Virus record (IMG/VR): IMGVR_UViG_3300017968_000007
Location: 1-58,148 of that record
DNA from: a virus
Length of the DNA: 58,148 bases
Reading direction: 5' to 3' (one strand)
A program made the translations under genes and the position numbers. Shown here one piece after another: positions 5,357-11,544 of this stretch. The first letter of the stretch is position 1, and each line of letters opens with the position of its first letter. The notes beneath the pieces were generated by a model that was not told where the DNA came from, did not search any database, and saw only the letters and a program-made list of their open reading frames with translations.

Positions 5357-5580
5357 GCGTTCCTTTTCGGAAGCATCATAATTTTGGAAACAATTTCAAA
5401 AGCCTCATGAGCCGAAGAACAGCGAACAACGTCGGTGGTTACTGGCGTATCATACACCAGCTTTCCCTTGTACAGTATTGCAACTTCATGCTCGTCAGTT
5501 TCTGGAAAGTACACAACTGAAGCTGTGTACCCGTTTGAGAACTTCGTTTGAGCGTTGATCTTGTTCAGCAGGTTGTTCAT
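5353..5580 (-). CDS. 75-residue unknown protein
   Basis: It begins MNNLLNKINAQTKFSNGYTA; GGAG sits 8 bases upstream of the ATG at 5580, better than the in-frame ATG at 5604. The pattern VVYFPETDEHEVAILYKG and VYDTPVTTDVVRC suggests a small beta-sheet domain, then a helix. I recall similar short phage proteins of unknown role. The stop overlaps the next promoter's -35 box. Confidence 0.75.
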   Translation of the reverse strand: MNNLLNKINAQTKFSNGYTASVVYFPETDEHEVAILYKGKLVYDTPVTTDVVRCSSAHEAFEIVSKIMMLPKRNA

Positions 5581-5619
5581 CTCTACATCTCCAAAAAAGT
5601 TCATTTGTGTCTTTCGTGT

Positions 5620-5648
5620 ATTCTATATACATTATCGGCAGAAATCAA
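5620..5648 (-). promoter_or_regulatory. Weaker sigma-70-like promoter
   Basis: TTGATT (5643-5648), 17-base spacer with TGCCGATAATG, TAGAAT (5620-5625). The GCCGATA block is intact although the hexamers are weaker. Confidence 0.7.
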
Positions 5649-5683
5649 GCGGACTCTTGAGAGAATCCGCAAGATTTCAAACA

Positions 5684-5797
5684 TCATTTATTTAGGCTTT
5701 TCTCGAATACCCAAATCGTGACTGTACACCCCAACACCACATTGGAAACAAGTGAACAAGCGAACACCGCTATACCTAAGTCATTTAATTCTAGCAT
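5684..5797 (-). CDS. 37-residue membrane microprotein
   Basis: MLELNDLGIAVFACSLVSNV is followed by VLGCTVTIWVFEKSLNK, a single membrane span with a basic end. The ATG at 5797 is 1 base after the preceding stop, with GGAA in the preceding gene as ribosome site. Its C-terminal half resembles that of the preceding gene (GCT, then WVF and a K), so the two look like a tandem duplication. Confidence 0.55.
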   Translation of the reverse strand: MLELNDLGIAVFACSLVSNVVLGCTVTIWVFEKSLNK

Positions 5798-5798
5798 T

Positions 5799-5909
5799 TT
5801 ATTCCACTTTCCATAATTTTGTAAATACCCAAGTTGTACATCCGAACCATGCTGTACACATGAGAGTGATAACGATCATATCTGCTGTACTGTACATTAC
5901 TGTAGCCAT
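5799..5909 (-). CDS. 36-residue membrane microprotein
   Basis: The ATG at 5909 follows TAGGAACATAC. The product starts MATVMYSTADMIVITLMCTA, with one hydrophobic span and a basic end containing FGCTTWVF. It pairs with the 37-residue neighbour as a probable paralogue. The function is unknown. Confidence 0.55.
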   Translation of the reverse strand: MATVMYSTADMIVITLMCTAWFGCTTWVFTKLWKVE

Positions 5910-5933
5910 GTATGTTCCTATGCTGCTGCTGCC

Positions 5934-6125
5934 CTACTGAATTCCACGAGATTTTTTGATTTCTTTTTTAATATACCACGGAAGTGAGTCGCACCATTCT
6001 TTCAAGTCGTTATTCTCTTCCGACTTGTTTACGTGTGCCGGATACTGTGGACCATTGGAAATTGTTCTGTTTCCGGTGAACTGGTTAACTCTTATGGTCG
6101 CTGATGAGTGTTCGTTGAAAATCAT
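5934..6125 (-). CDS. 63-residue unknown protein
   Basis: It starts MIFNEHSSATIRVNQFTGNR; AAGGA lies 8 bases before the ATG at 6125. The frame reaches 6167, but that start would overlap the promoter -10 box. The C-terminus DLKEWCDSLPWYIKKEIKKS is an amphipathic helix. It heads an operon with the two membrane microproteins. Confidence 0.7.
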   Translation of the reverse strand: MIFNEHSSATIRVNQFTGNRTISNGPQYPAHVNKSEENNDLKEWCDSLPWYIKKEIKKSRGIQ

Positions 6126-6158
6126 TTTTTTTCCTTGTTGAGTGTTTGTTATATTTCT

Positions 6159-6186
6159 ATTATACATAGATCGGAAGAAAAGTAAA
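6159..6186 (-). promoter_or_regulatory. Sigma-70-like early promoter
   Basis: TTTACT (6181-6186), 16-base spacer with TTCCGATCTATG, TATAAT (6159-6164). The spacer block is degenerate. Confidence 0.7.
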
Positions 6187-6202
6187 TAAGAATAGGAGCG
6201 GC

Positions 6203-6445
6203 TCAGTCAAGAGCCGTTCCATATCTTGCGAAATAACTCTGGATATCGAGTTCTCTTCGATCCCAATGCGAACGGGCAGCTTCCAGCGTGTCGAAAATGT
6301 TTGAGTCATAGACTCCAACACTTGTCACGCTATGCCCCTGCGTCACAGCATAACGGCCATCAGGCAGGGACACCAAAGTATTCAGACCGTTTCGGCCTTC
6401 GAGTACTTCAGCGAACGGGATTCGACGGTAACTTGAGGAACTCAT
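6203..6445 (-). CDS. 80-residue unknown protein
   Basis: It starts MSSSSYRRIPFAEVLEGRNG; GGAG lies 8 bases upstream of the ATG at 6445. LVSLPDGRYAVTQG followed by DTLEAARSHWDRRELDI reads as a small beta-hairpin plus helix. No family is recognised. It is a single-gene unit between the promoters at 6483 and 6159. Confidence 0.75.
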   Translation of the reverse strand: MSSSSYRRIPFAEVLEGRNGLNTLVSLPDGRYAVTQGHSVTSVGVYDSNIFDTLEAARSHWDRRELDIQSYFARYGTALD

Positions 6446-6482
6446 TCAAACTCTCCAACAAAGAAACAAACTTGACACATGT

Positions 6483-6511
6483 ATTCTACAATATTTATCG
6501 GCAAAAGTCAA
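6483..6511 (-). promoter_or_regulatory. Sigma-70-like early promoter
   Basis: TTGACT (6506-6511), 17-base spacer with TTGCCGATAAATATTG, TAGAAT (6483-6488). Confidence 0.8.
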
Positions 6512-6524
6512 CGCCAATCTTTAC

Positions 6525-6731
6525 TCAGAAGGGCGGATTCTCAGAAATTTCCAGAAAAGCATCAGGCCGGAATCGTCGTTCCTTCCGGGAGATCGGGAAG
6601 AATCTTCGTCGCTCCGCTTCTGCTTGATCTTCATCAAAGCGAGCGATATCAGCCAGCATTGCGAATTCGCGTTCCCGATCAACCTGAATCTGTTCTTGCT
6701 CCATCACCACCAGCAGAAGACCGTCATCCAT
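6525..6731 (-). CDS. 68-residue charged helical protein
   Basis: It begins MDDGLLLVVMEQEQIQVDRE at an ATG (6731) preceded by AAGGGG at good spacing; the frame runs on to 6791 through the promoter, so the long form is rejected. It is mostly charged helix (DEDQAEAERRRFF), possibly a coiled coil. The function is unknown. Confidence 0.7.
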   Translation of the reverse strand: MDDGLLLVVMEQEQIQVDREREFAMLADIARFDEDQAEAERRRFFPISRKERRFRPDAFLEISENPPF

Positions 6732-6768
6732 TTTGAAACCCCTTGAAAAGTGTTGTTCGTGTGTGTGC

Positions 6769-6798
6769 ATTCTATCATATATTATCGGCATTCGTCAA
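6769..6798 (-). promoter_or_regulatory. Sigma-70-like early promoter, 18-base spacer
   Basis: TTGACG (6793-6798), 18-base spacer with ATGCCGATAATATATGA, TAGAAT (6769-6774). The GCCGATA block is intact. Confidence 0.72.
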
Positions 6799-6936
6799 CG
6801 CAACTCTACACAAAATCCCACAAGAAAAAAAAATTTTTTCGGAATTGTTGGGGGGGTTTTTTGTTGAATTCGAAAGTGGGTTTTCTGGGATTCCAGCGGC
6901 GGGGGGGTTTATTCACAATTCACACAATTAACTTAA

Positions 6937-6955
6937 AGTGTATCGCCCGTACACT
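6937..6955 (-). terminator. Weak terminator candidate after HNH gene
   Basis: AGTGTA and TACACT form a 6-bp stem with a 7-base loop directly after the HNH stop, followed leftwards by TTTAAGTTAATT. The rest of the gap 6799-6936 shows no gene and holds two runs of seven G (6850-6856, 6901-6907) and A/T tracts. Confidence 0.4.
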
Positions 6956-6956
6956 G

Positions 6957-7379
6957 TCACTCAATTGGAGCTAATATTGCAGCCCATGTTGGAACGCCTT
7001 TGTTGAGTCTGCCTCTTAGTACATCGTAGCCTACTAAGCACCTGTCATCGCGGCTCCATTCTGAAATTGTTTTCTTTTCGCCAAAACATTCCAGAAAGAC
7101 ATTATCTTCGCGGTTATTAGCATTCTCTAAATAAGTGACGATTCTTAGATTCTCGCGGGTATTGTTTAATCTATTGTGATCAATATGGTCCACAATCATA
7201 TCCGGATCGCGGACATCCATAATGTAGCGGTGCATTCTGATTTCGCGGCCTCTAATTTTTGCGAGGGCATATCCATCCCGATAGTACCAACTATGTCTCA
7301 TAACCATTTCATAGTCAGAAGTGCTAACTTTTGCAAATTTTCCTGCGGCATTTACGCCATTTAACTTAATTTCTAACAT
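6957..7379 (-). CDS. HNH homing-type endonuclease
   Basis: A 140-residue protein with an HNH core VDHIDHNRLNNTRENLR at residues 63-79, preceded by RMHRYIMD, the usual layout of free-standing phage HNH endonucleases. The N-terminal part (residues 15-48) resembles the DNA-contact segment that precedes HNH_3 domains; the C-terminal part (KKTISEWSRDD through LRGRLNKG) looks like a short DNA-recognition helix pair. It sits at the boundary between the leftward and rightward transcription units and faces away from the sigma gene. No early promoter precedes it, and its ribosome site is poor, so it may be a selfish insertion. Confidence 0.85.
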   Translation of the reverse strand: MLEIKLNGVNAAGKFAKVSTSDYEMVMRHSWYYRDGYALAKIRGREIRMHRYIMDVRDPDMIVDHIDHNRLNNTRENLRIVTYLENANNREDNVFLECFGEKKTISEWSRDDRCLVGYDVLRGRLNKGVPTWAAILAPIE

Positions 7380-7393
7380 TTTAAACTTTCTGC

Positions 7394-7403
7394 GGGGTAT
7401 AAT
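7394..7403 (+). promoter_or_regulatory. Candidate late promoter, copy 1
   Basis: GGGGTATAAT lies 38 bases before the 51-residue gene that opens the rightward region. It fits the motif GGNGTATANT shared with four other late intergenic sites. No conserved -35 is seen, though TTAAAC is at 7381. Confidence 0.5.
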
Positions 7404-7441
7404 GTAGATATGAGCTTCTTTTTTACACGGAGAGATAAGTA

Positions 7442-7597
7442 ATGAAAATTATAGCAGAGAGTGGCATCGCTACAGCAGCGGAAAAAGAATTAGCTATACC
7501 TGATCCATCTAACGCTTTAGAAATTTTAAAAAATGCTACAACCAAGCCCTCAGCAAAAGGAAACGATTCTAAAGGTAATCAACAGAATCGCTCCTAG
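7442..7597 (+). CDS. 51-residue unknown protein overlapping sigma gene
   Basis: The ATG at 7442 is preceded by CGGAGAGATAAGTA. The product starts MKIIAESGIATAAEKELAIP and ends in a polar tail. It overlaps the next gene by 65 bases in another frame, so it may couple or tune sigma translation. Function unknown. Confidence 0.6.
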   Translation: MKIIAESGIATAAEKELAIPDPSNALEILKNATTKPSAKGNDSKGNQQNRS

Positions 7598-8030
7598 ATA
7601 TGTCTTTAGCTACTTTGAGCTTGAAGACATCAAACAAGAGTCATATATTATATGCTGCGAAGCACTCGAAAAATACGACGAATCGCGTCCTTTTGAGAAT
7701 TTTATTTCAAAACACTTATCAAACAGATTAAAGACCCTAATTCGGGATAAATATTCCCGCAGTTCGATACAATCTGAAAAACATCAGGAATTAAATGACA
7801 GCAAAAAGAACCTGATGGATTTAAAAAGCTATGGGTCTCCTAATATTTACTATGAAGATAATATCCTTGATAAGTTATCCACCGCTGAAGCCTTAGAGCA
7901 GATTATGGACGAGCTAAGTCCATCTATGAGGAATAACTTCCACCGCTTAGCAAATGGCGTGGCAATCTCATCCTCTAAGAAGCAAGCACTATTTGACCGC
8001 GTTAAGGAGATATTAGGTGAAGATTGGTAG
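7533..8030 (+). CDS. Phage sigma-70-family transcription factor (region 2)
   Basis: A 165-residue protein resembling sigma factors. Residues 28-75 (FELEDIKQESYIICCEALEK, then FENFISKHLSNRLKTLIRDK) match the region 2 pattern that binds core polymerase and the -10 element. The C-terminal third (LDKLSTAEALEQIMDELSPS) could be a short region 4 remnant, but no clear -35-binding HTH is visible. Its size is close to the T4 late sigma factor gp55 (185 residues). It would redirect host polymerase to late promoters without a -35 box. It overlaps the 51-residue gene upstream and the HTH/coiled-coil gene downstream. The ribosome site is weak, suggesting translational coupling. Confidence 0.8.
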   Translation: MLQPSPQQKETILKVINRIAPRYVFSYFELEDIKQESYIICCEALEKYDESRPFENFISKHLSNRLKTLIRDKYSRSSIQSEKHQELNDSKKNLMDLKSYGSPNIYYEDNILDKLSTAEALEQIMDELSPSMRNNFHRLANGVAISSSKKQALFDRVKEILGEDW

Positions 8031-8808
8031 ATTAAGCAAAGATGAGTGGGATTATATTGAAGCAAATGCTGAAAATCTAAGTCCCGAAAAAATCGCGGAA
8101 AACCTTGGTAGATCTGTTGAGTCTGTCGAGAAGCATTTAAAAAAGATAGGCAAGTCTTTTAATAAGCACGAAGCCTTTGCTGTTCAAGCAGAATATGATA
8201 TTAAATCCCGACCATATTGGCGGGAACTCAAGGCTCAGTTCTCTGATGATGAACTTGAGCTATTTTTATATCACTGGAAACAAATTATTGCCCAATTTCG
8301 TAAAGATGTCATGGCGACAGAAGAACTTCAGGTTGTTGACTTAATCAAGCTGGAAGTTCTCATGAATCGTGCCCTAAGAGAACAAAATGAATCCGCAGAA
8401 CGTGTTCGTGTACTTGAGGGGGAAATTGAGCTAGAAAAAACTCGGGATAGTGACCAGCAAGATAAGGAAATGATCTTTAACTTAGAAAGACATATTGCTA
8501 GTTTGCGAGCGGCTAAGGAATCGCTATCACGCGAGTTCAAAGATTTACAAACTAAAAAAGCGGGGCTATATAAGGACTTAAAAGCAACCCGTGAGCAACG
8601 TATCGAGAAGCTAGAGAATAACAAGAAGACACTTGCTTCTTTAGTGAATCAGATTCTACGTGATCCTGACTTCTACGAGAATGAAGGTAAAGCATTAGAA
8701 AAGATGCGTCTCGCTATGGAAAAGGAAAAGGAACGCCTATCTGATTATCATACTTATGACGATGGGACAATTGATATGCCATTTTTAACTCCAGATACTG
8801 TAAAATGA
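8017..8808 (+). CDS. HTH and coiled-coil protein, possible small terminase
   Basis: A GTG start at 8017 follows AAGGAG and overlaps the sigma gene by 14 bases. Residues 5-45 (LSKDEWDYIEANAENLSPEK, IAENLGRSVESVEKHLKK) form a helix-turn-helix. From about residue 100 to 245 it is a long coiled coil rich in Glu, Lys and Arg. An N-terminal HTH followed by an oligomerising helix is the layout of small terminase subunits, and a large terminase lies 3 kb downstream. It could instead be a transcription factor acting with the sigma protein. Confidence 0.7.
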   Translation: MKIGRLSKDEWDYIEANAENLSPEKIAENLGRSVESVEKHLKKIGKSFNKHEAFAVQAEYDIKSRPYWRELKAQFSDDELELFLYHWKQIIAQFRKDVMATEELQVVDLIKLEVLMNRALREQNESAERVRVLEGEIELEKTRDSDQQDKEMIFNLERHIASLRAAKESLSREFKDLQTKKAGLYKDLKATREQRIEKLENNKKTLASLVNQILRDPDFYENEGKALEKMRLAMEKEKERLSDYHTYDDGTIDMPFLTPDTVK

Positions 8809-8815
8809 GGAAAAT

Positions 8816-9988
8816 ATGACTTGTAAAGGAAACTGTGTTTGTAAGAAGGAAAAAACTGCAATTATCTTTGGGGTAACTGGTCAGGATGGATCACATCTAG
8901 CTGATCTTTTACTTGAAAAGAACTACAAAGTAGTTGGTGTTAGCCGTAGATCTTCTACTGACAACACTCAGAGAATCTCTCATATTAATAATCCAAATTT
9001 TAAGATAGTCGATGGCGATATTACAGACTATTCTAGCGTCATTAGTGTTCTTGCTAAAAATGCTACGTATGGCACTGAAATATATAATCTCGCCGCACAA
9101 TCACACGTTGCCGTATCATTCAAGCAGCCCGGATTAACTTGGGATATAACAGGCAAGGGATGCCTTAATCTTTTACAGGCTATCATAGATTTAAATCTTG
9201 ATAAGTATAAGGTTAAATTTTATCAGGCAAGTTCTAGTGAAATGTTTGGCAAGAATTATGACTATATAGATTATAGTTACGAAAATGAAAATGGAAATAC
9301 TGTATTGACACATTTAAAATGTCAAAACGAAGACACAAAATTCCTACCACAAAGTCCATACGCTATTGCTAAGTGTGCAGCTCATGAAGCAGTCAGGTTA
9401 TATCGTGAAGCATGTGGATTACATGCCAGTGCCGGTATCTTATTTAATCATGAAGGAGAGCGACGAGGAGAGACATTCGTCACTAGAAAAATTACAAAAT
9501 GGATTGGTGAATTTCTTAGATGGTCTAATAGGGCTGTAAGTCCAATATCGCCTCAAAGTAAAGCTAGTTATGATAATGACAATATCATTATAAATGGATA
9601 TAAATTTCCAAAGCTACGTCTAGGCAACTTAGAAGCATCGAGAGATTGGGGGTATGCAGGAGATTATGTGGAAGCCATGTGGATGATGCTTCAGCAGGAA
9701 GCTGCTGATGATTATGTCATTTGCACCGGCGAGACTCATACTATTCGCGAGTTCTTAGACGTAGCATTTAAACTGGTTGGTATTAACAATTGGGAACATT
9801 TTGTAGTTCAAGACCCAGCATTTTATCGACCGGCAGAAGTTGATTACCTAAGAGGTGATTCTAGTAAGGCTAGAACGCAATTAGGATGGACGCCTAAAAC
9901 TTCCTTCGAGGGATTAGTTAATATTATGATATCACATGATGTTTCATATTTTCCTTCTGAGGTACAAATGTATGTAGATACTAAATGA
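8816..9988 (+). CDS. gmd: GDP-mannose 4,6-dehydratase
   Basis: A 390-residue short-chain dehydrogenase/reductase of the extended family. The NAD(P)-binding GVTGQDGSH is at residues 19-27. SSSEMFG (139-145) supplies the acid/base residues, and YAIAK (182-186) is the catalytic Tyr-Lys pair. Further markers are LYNLAAQSHV-type (here IYNLAAQSHV) and FNHEGERRGETFVTRKI. It converts GDP-mannose to GDP-4-keto-6-deoxymannose, the precursor of GDP-fucose, perosamine and related sugars. An unusual Cys-rich leader (MTCKGNCVCKKEK) precedes the Rossmann fold. It is cotranscribed with terminase genes, so expression is probably late. Confidence 0.93.
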   Translation: MTCKGNCVCKKEKTAIIFGVTGQDGSHLADLLLEKNYKVVGVSRRSSTDNTQRISHINNPNFKIVDGDITDYSSVISVLAKNATYGTEIYNLAAQSHVAVSFKQPGLTWDITGKGCLNLLQAIIDLNLDKYKVKFYQASSSEMFGKNYDYIDYSYENENGNTVLTHLKCQNEDTKFLPQSPYAIAKCAAHEAVRLYREACGLHASAGILFNHEGERRGETFVTRKITKWIGEFLRWSNRAVSPISPQSKASYDNDNIIINGYKFPKLRLGNLEASRDWGYAGDYVEAMWMMLQQEAADDYVICTGETHTIREFLDVAFKLVGINNWEHFVVQDPAFYRPAEVDYLRGDSSKARTQLGWTPKTSFEGLVNIMISHDVSYFPSEVQMYVDTK

Positions 9989-10239
9989 TAAATTATATTG
10001 TTACTGTAGATATGACTTTATTACTAAAAAGACTCGTGAGGTTTCGATTAGTAAACTTTGGTAGACAAACTTCAAAGATAGAAATCGACGCAAGCGATCC
10101 AGACGATGCTTGTTATTCTGTTTTTAAGGCGTTTTGTGATATTATTCTAGAACAAGATGATTCTACTGAAACTAAGTTATTACTAAAAGATTTAAAATAC
10201 GACTTTAAGGTTAGTAAATTACATGTCAAGAAATTATGA
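9985..10239 (+). CDS. 84-residue unknown protein
   Basis: It starts with ATGA overlapping the gmd stop. The product begins MINYIVTVDMTLLLKRLVRF, with basic N- and C-termini and an acidic middle (SDPDDACYSVFKAF). No family is recognised. It lies between gmd and an HNH gene, all coupled by overlaps. Confidence 0.65.
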   Translation: MINYIVTVDMTLLLKRLVRFRLVNFGRQTSKIEIDASDPDDACYSVFKAFCDIILEQDDSTETKLLLKDLKYDFKVSKLHVKKL

Positions 10240-10495
10240 CGACCCCGTTTATAAACGTGCTCGATCTAATGTATTAAAAAGAGATGATCACCGTTGTCAG
10301 ATGCCAAGTTGTGGATCTAACAAAAGGTTAAACGTTCATCATATTCAGCCGTGGAGCAAAGCGTCTTCATTAAGATTTGATGAAAATAATTTAATTACAC
10401 TCTGTCGTAAATGTCATGACTCAATAAAAGGTATGGAGCATGTTTACGCTGGCTTATTTATGAGTATTGTTCATGAAAATAATAAGAGACACTAG
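10223..10495 (+). CDS. HNH endonuclease (small, McrA-like)
   Basis: A 90-residue protein with the order CQMPSCGS (zinc pair), VHHIQPW (HH), NNLITLCRKCH (N and zinc pair), the classic HNH arrangement. The whole protein is one domain. Phages often encode such an HNH near the large terminase, where it can help genome packaging; here TerL is 1 kb downstream. It overlaps both neighbours by about 20 bases. A homing role is the alternative. Confidence 0.9.
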   Translation: MSRNYDDPVYKRARSNVLKRDDHRCQMPSCGSNKRLNVHHIQPWSKASSLRFDENNLITLCRKCHDSIKGMEHVYAGLFMSIVHENNKRH

Positions 10496-10952
10496 AGAAA
10501 AAACAGGCTGGGAATTCCCATTCTATGATGATGTTGAGGTAGAATCTAAAAAGATCGACTCTGGAGATTATACAACAGAATTGTTACAAAACAAGGTTGT
10601 TATAGAAAGAAAAGCATCAACTTCAGAGATTGCTAATAACCTTGGCAGAAAAACTGCAAAGGCTAGATTCTATCGAGAGTTTGACAGAATGGAAAATTTA
10701 AGGAAAGCCTATATCGTATGTGAGTTTCCGGAATCTAAAGTTTATGAATTTCCGAATAACTCCGGATTCTCACAGGCACAAATATCGAAAATAAGAATGA
10801 ATGGTAGATATTTAAGAAAGCTACTCAACAAAATAGAAGAAGATTATTCAAACGTTGAAGTAGTCTTTTGTGAAAATAGAACAGCAGCAGAGGCATTTAC
10901 TTATGACATCCTCAAATTCTGGGAACATAAGATCTCGTCGGAACAGACCTGA
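10473..10952 (+). CDS. ERCC4-type nuclease
   Basis: A 159-residue protein starting MKIIRDTREKTGWEF. The DTRE near the start and GDYTTELLQNKVVIERKAS (about residues 31-49) are the active-site elements of the XPF/MUS81 ERCC4 nuclease family (GDx-n-ERKx3D-like; the last position is less clear). It would cut branched or flap DNA, for example in recombination intermediates or before packaging. I chose ATG 10473 over TTG 10467. It overlaps the HNH gene upstream and the ClpP-like gene downstream. Confidence 0.82.
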   Translation: MKIIRDTREKTGWEFPFYDDVEVESKKIDSGDYTTELLQNKVVIERKASTSEIANNLGRKTAKARFYREFDRMENLRKAYIVCEFPESKVYEFPNNSGFSQAQISKIRMNGRYLRKLLNKIEEDYSNVEVVFCENRTAAEAFTYDILKFWEHKISSEQT

Positions 10953-11544
10953 TTTAATTAGTAGTATTCAAGATAACTCTATTGATATAAAGAATAGAAT
11001 AATTTACATACATTCAGATTTCGATCCCGAAGAAGCTGGCGTAGATTTTAGAATGGCTGTATCATTTATTAAGAATCTTGATTATCTTAATAGTATATCC
11101 ACAGAGCCTATCATATTGAAGATGTTTAGCTATGGAGGATGCTGGAATTATGGCATGGCAATGTATGACGCTATTGTTTCGTCTAGCTCTCCAATCACAT
11201 TCATATCGTATGCTCATGCACGCTCGATGAGTTCTATTATACCGCAAGCCGCACAGAAAAGATATATCAATAAACATTGTGACTTCATGGTGCATTATGG
11301 AACATATGAAGATAGTGGTGATTTTAGACAAGTTGCAAACGGTTTAAAGTTTACTGAAAAACAAAATGAAGTTATGTTAGAAGTCTATGCCAAGCGATGC
11401 GTCAAAGGAAAATATTTCCGAGAAAAAGGCATGGATCAGAAGAAGACGCTTACATTCATTAAAAACAAAATAGAAAAGCTAACAGACTGGTGGATGACAT
11501 CAGAAGAAGCAGTATACTATGGGTTCATGGATAAGATCATATGA
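10903..11544 (+). CDS. ClpP-like serine protease
   Basis: A 213-residue ClpP/crotonase-fold protein. Ser108 in ARSMSS matches the nucleophile (ClpP ASMG), and His131 in DFMVHYG matches the catalytic His at the usual distance. The C-terminal WWMTSEEAVYYGFMDKI matches the ClpP tail pattern around the third catalytic position. ATG 10903 has GAGG 9 bases upstream; GTG 10870 is less likely. ClpP-like head maturation proteases are common in phages, but the protease-scaffold at 15767 also exists, so its substrate is uncertain. It overlaps the terminase start by 4 bases. Confidence 0.85.
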   Translation: MTSSNSGNIRSRRNRPDLISSIQDNSIDIKNRIIYIHSDFDPEEAGVDFRMAVSFIKNLDYLNSISTEPIILKMFSYGGCWNYGMAMYDAIVSSSSPITFISYAHARSMSSIIPQAAQKRYINKHCDFMVHYGTYEDSGDFRQVANGLKFTEKQNEVMLEVYAKRCVKGKYFREKGMDQKKTLTFIKNKIEKLTDWWMTSEEAVYYGFMDKII

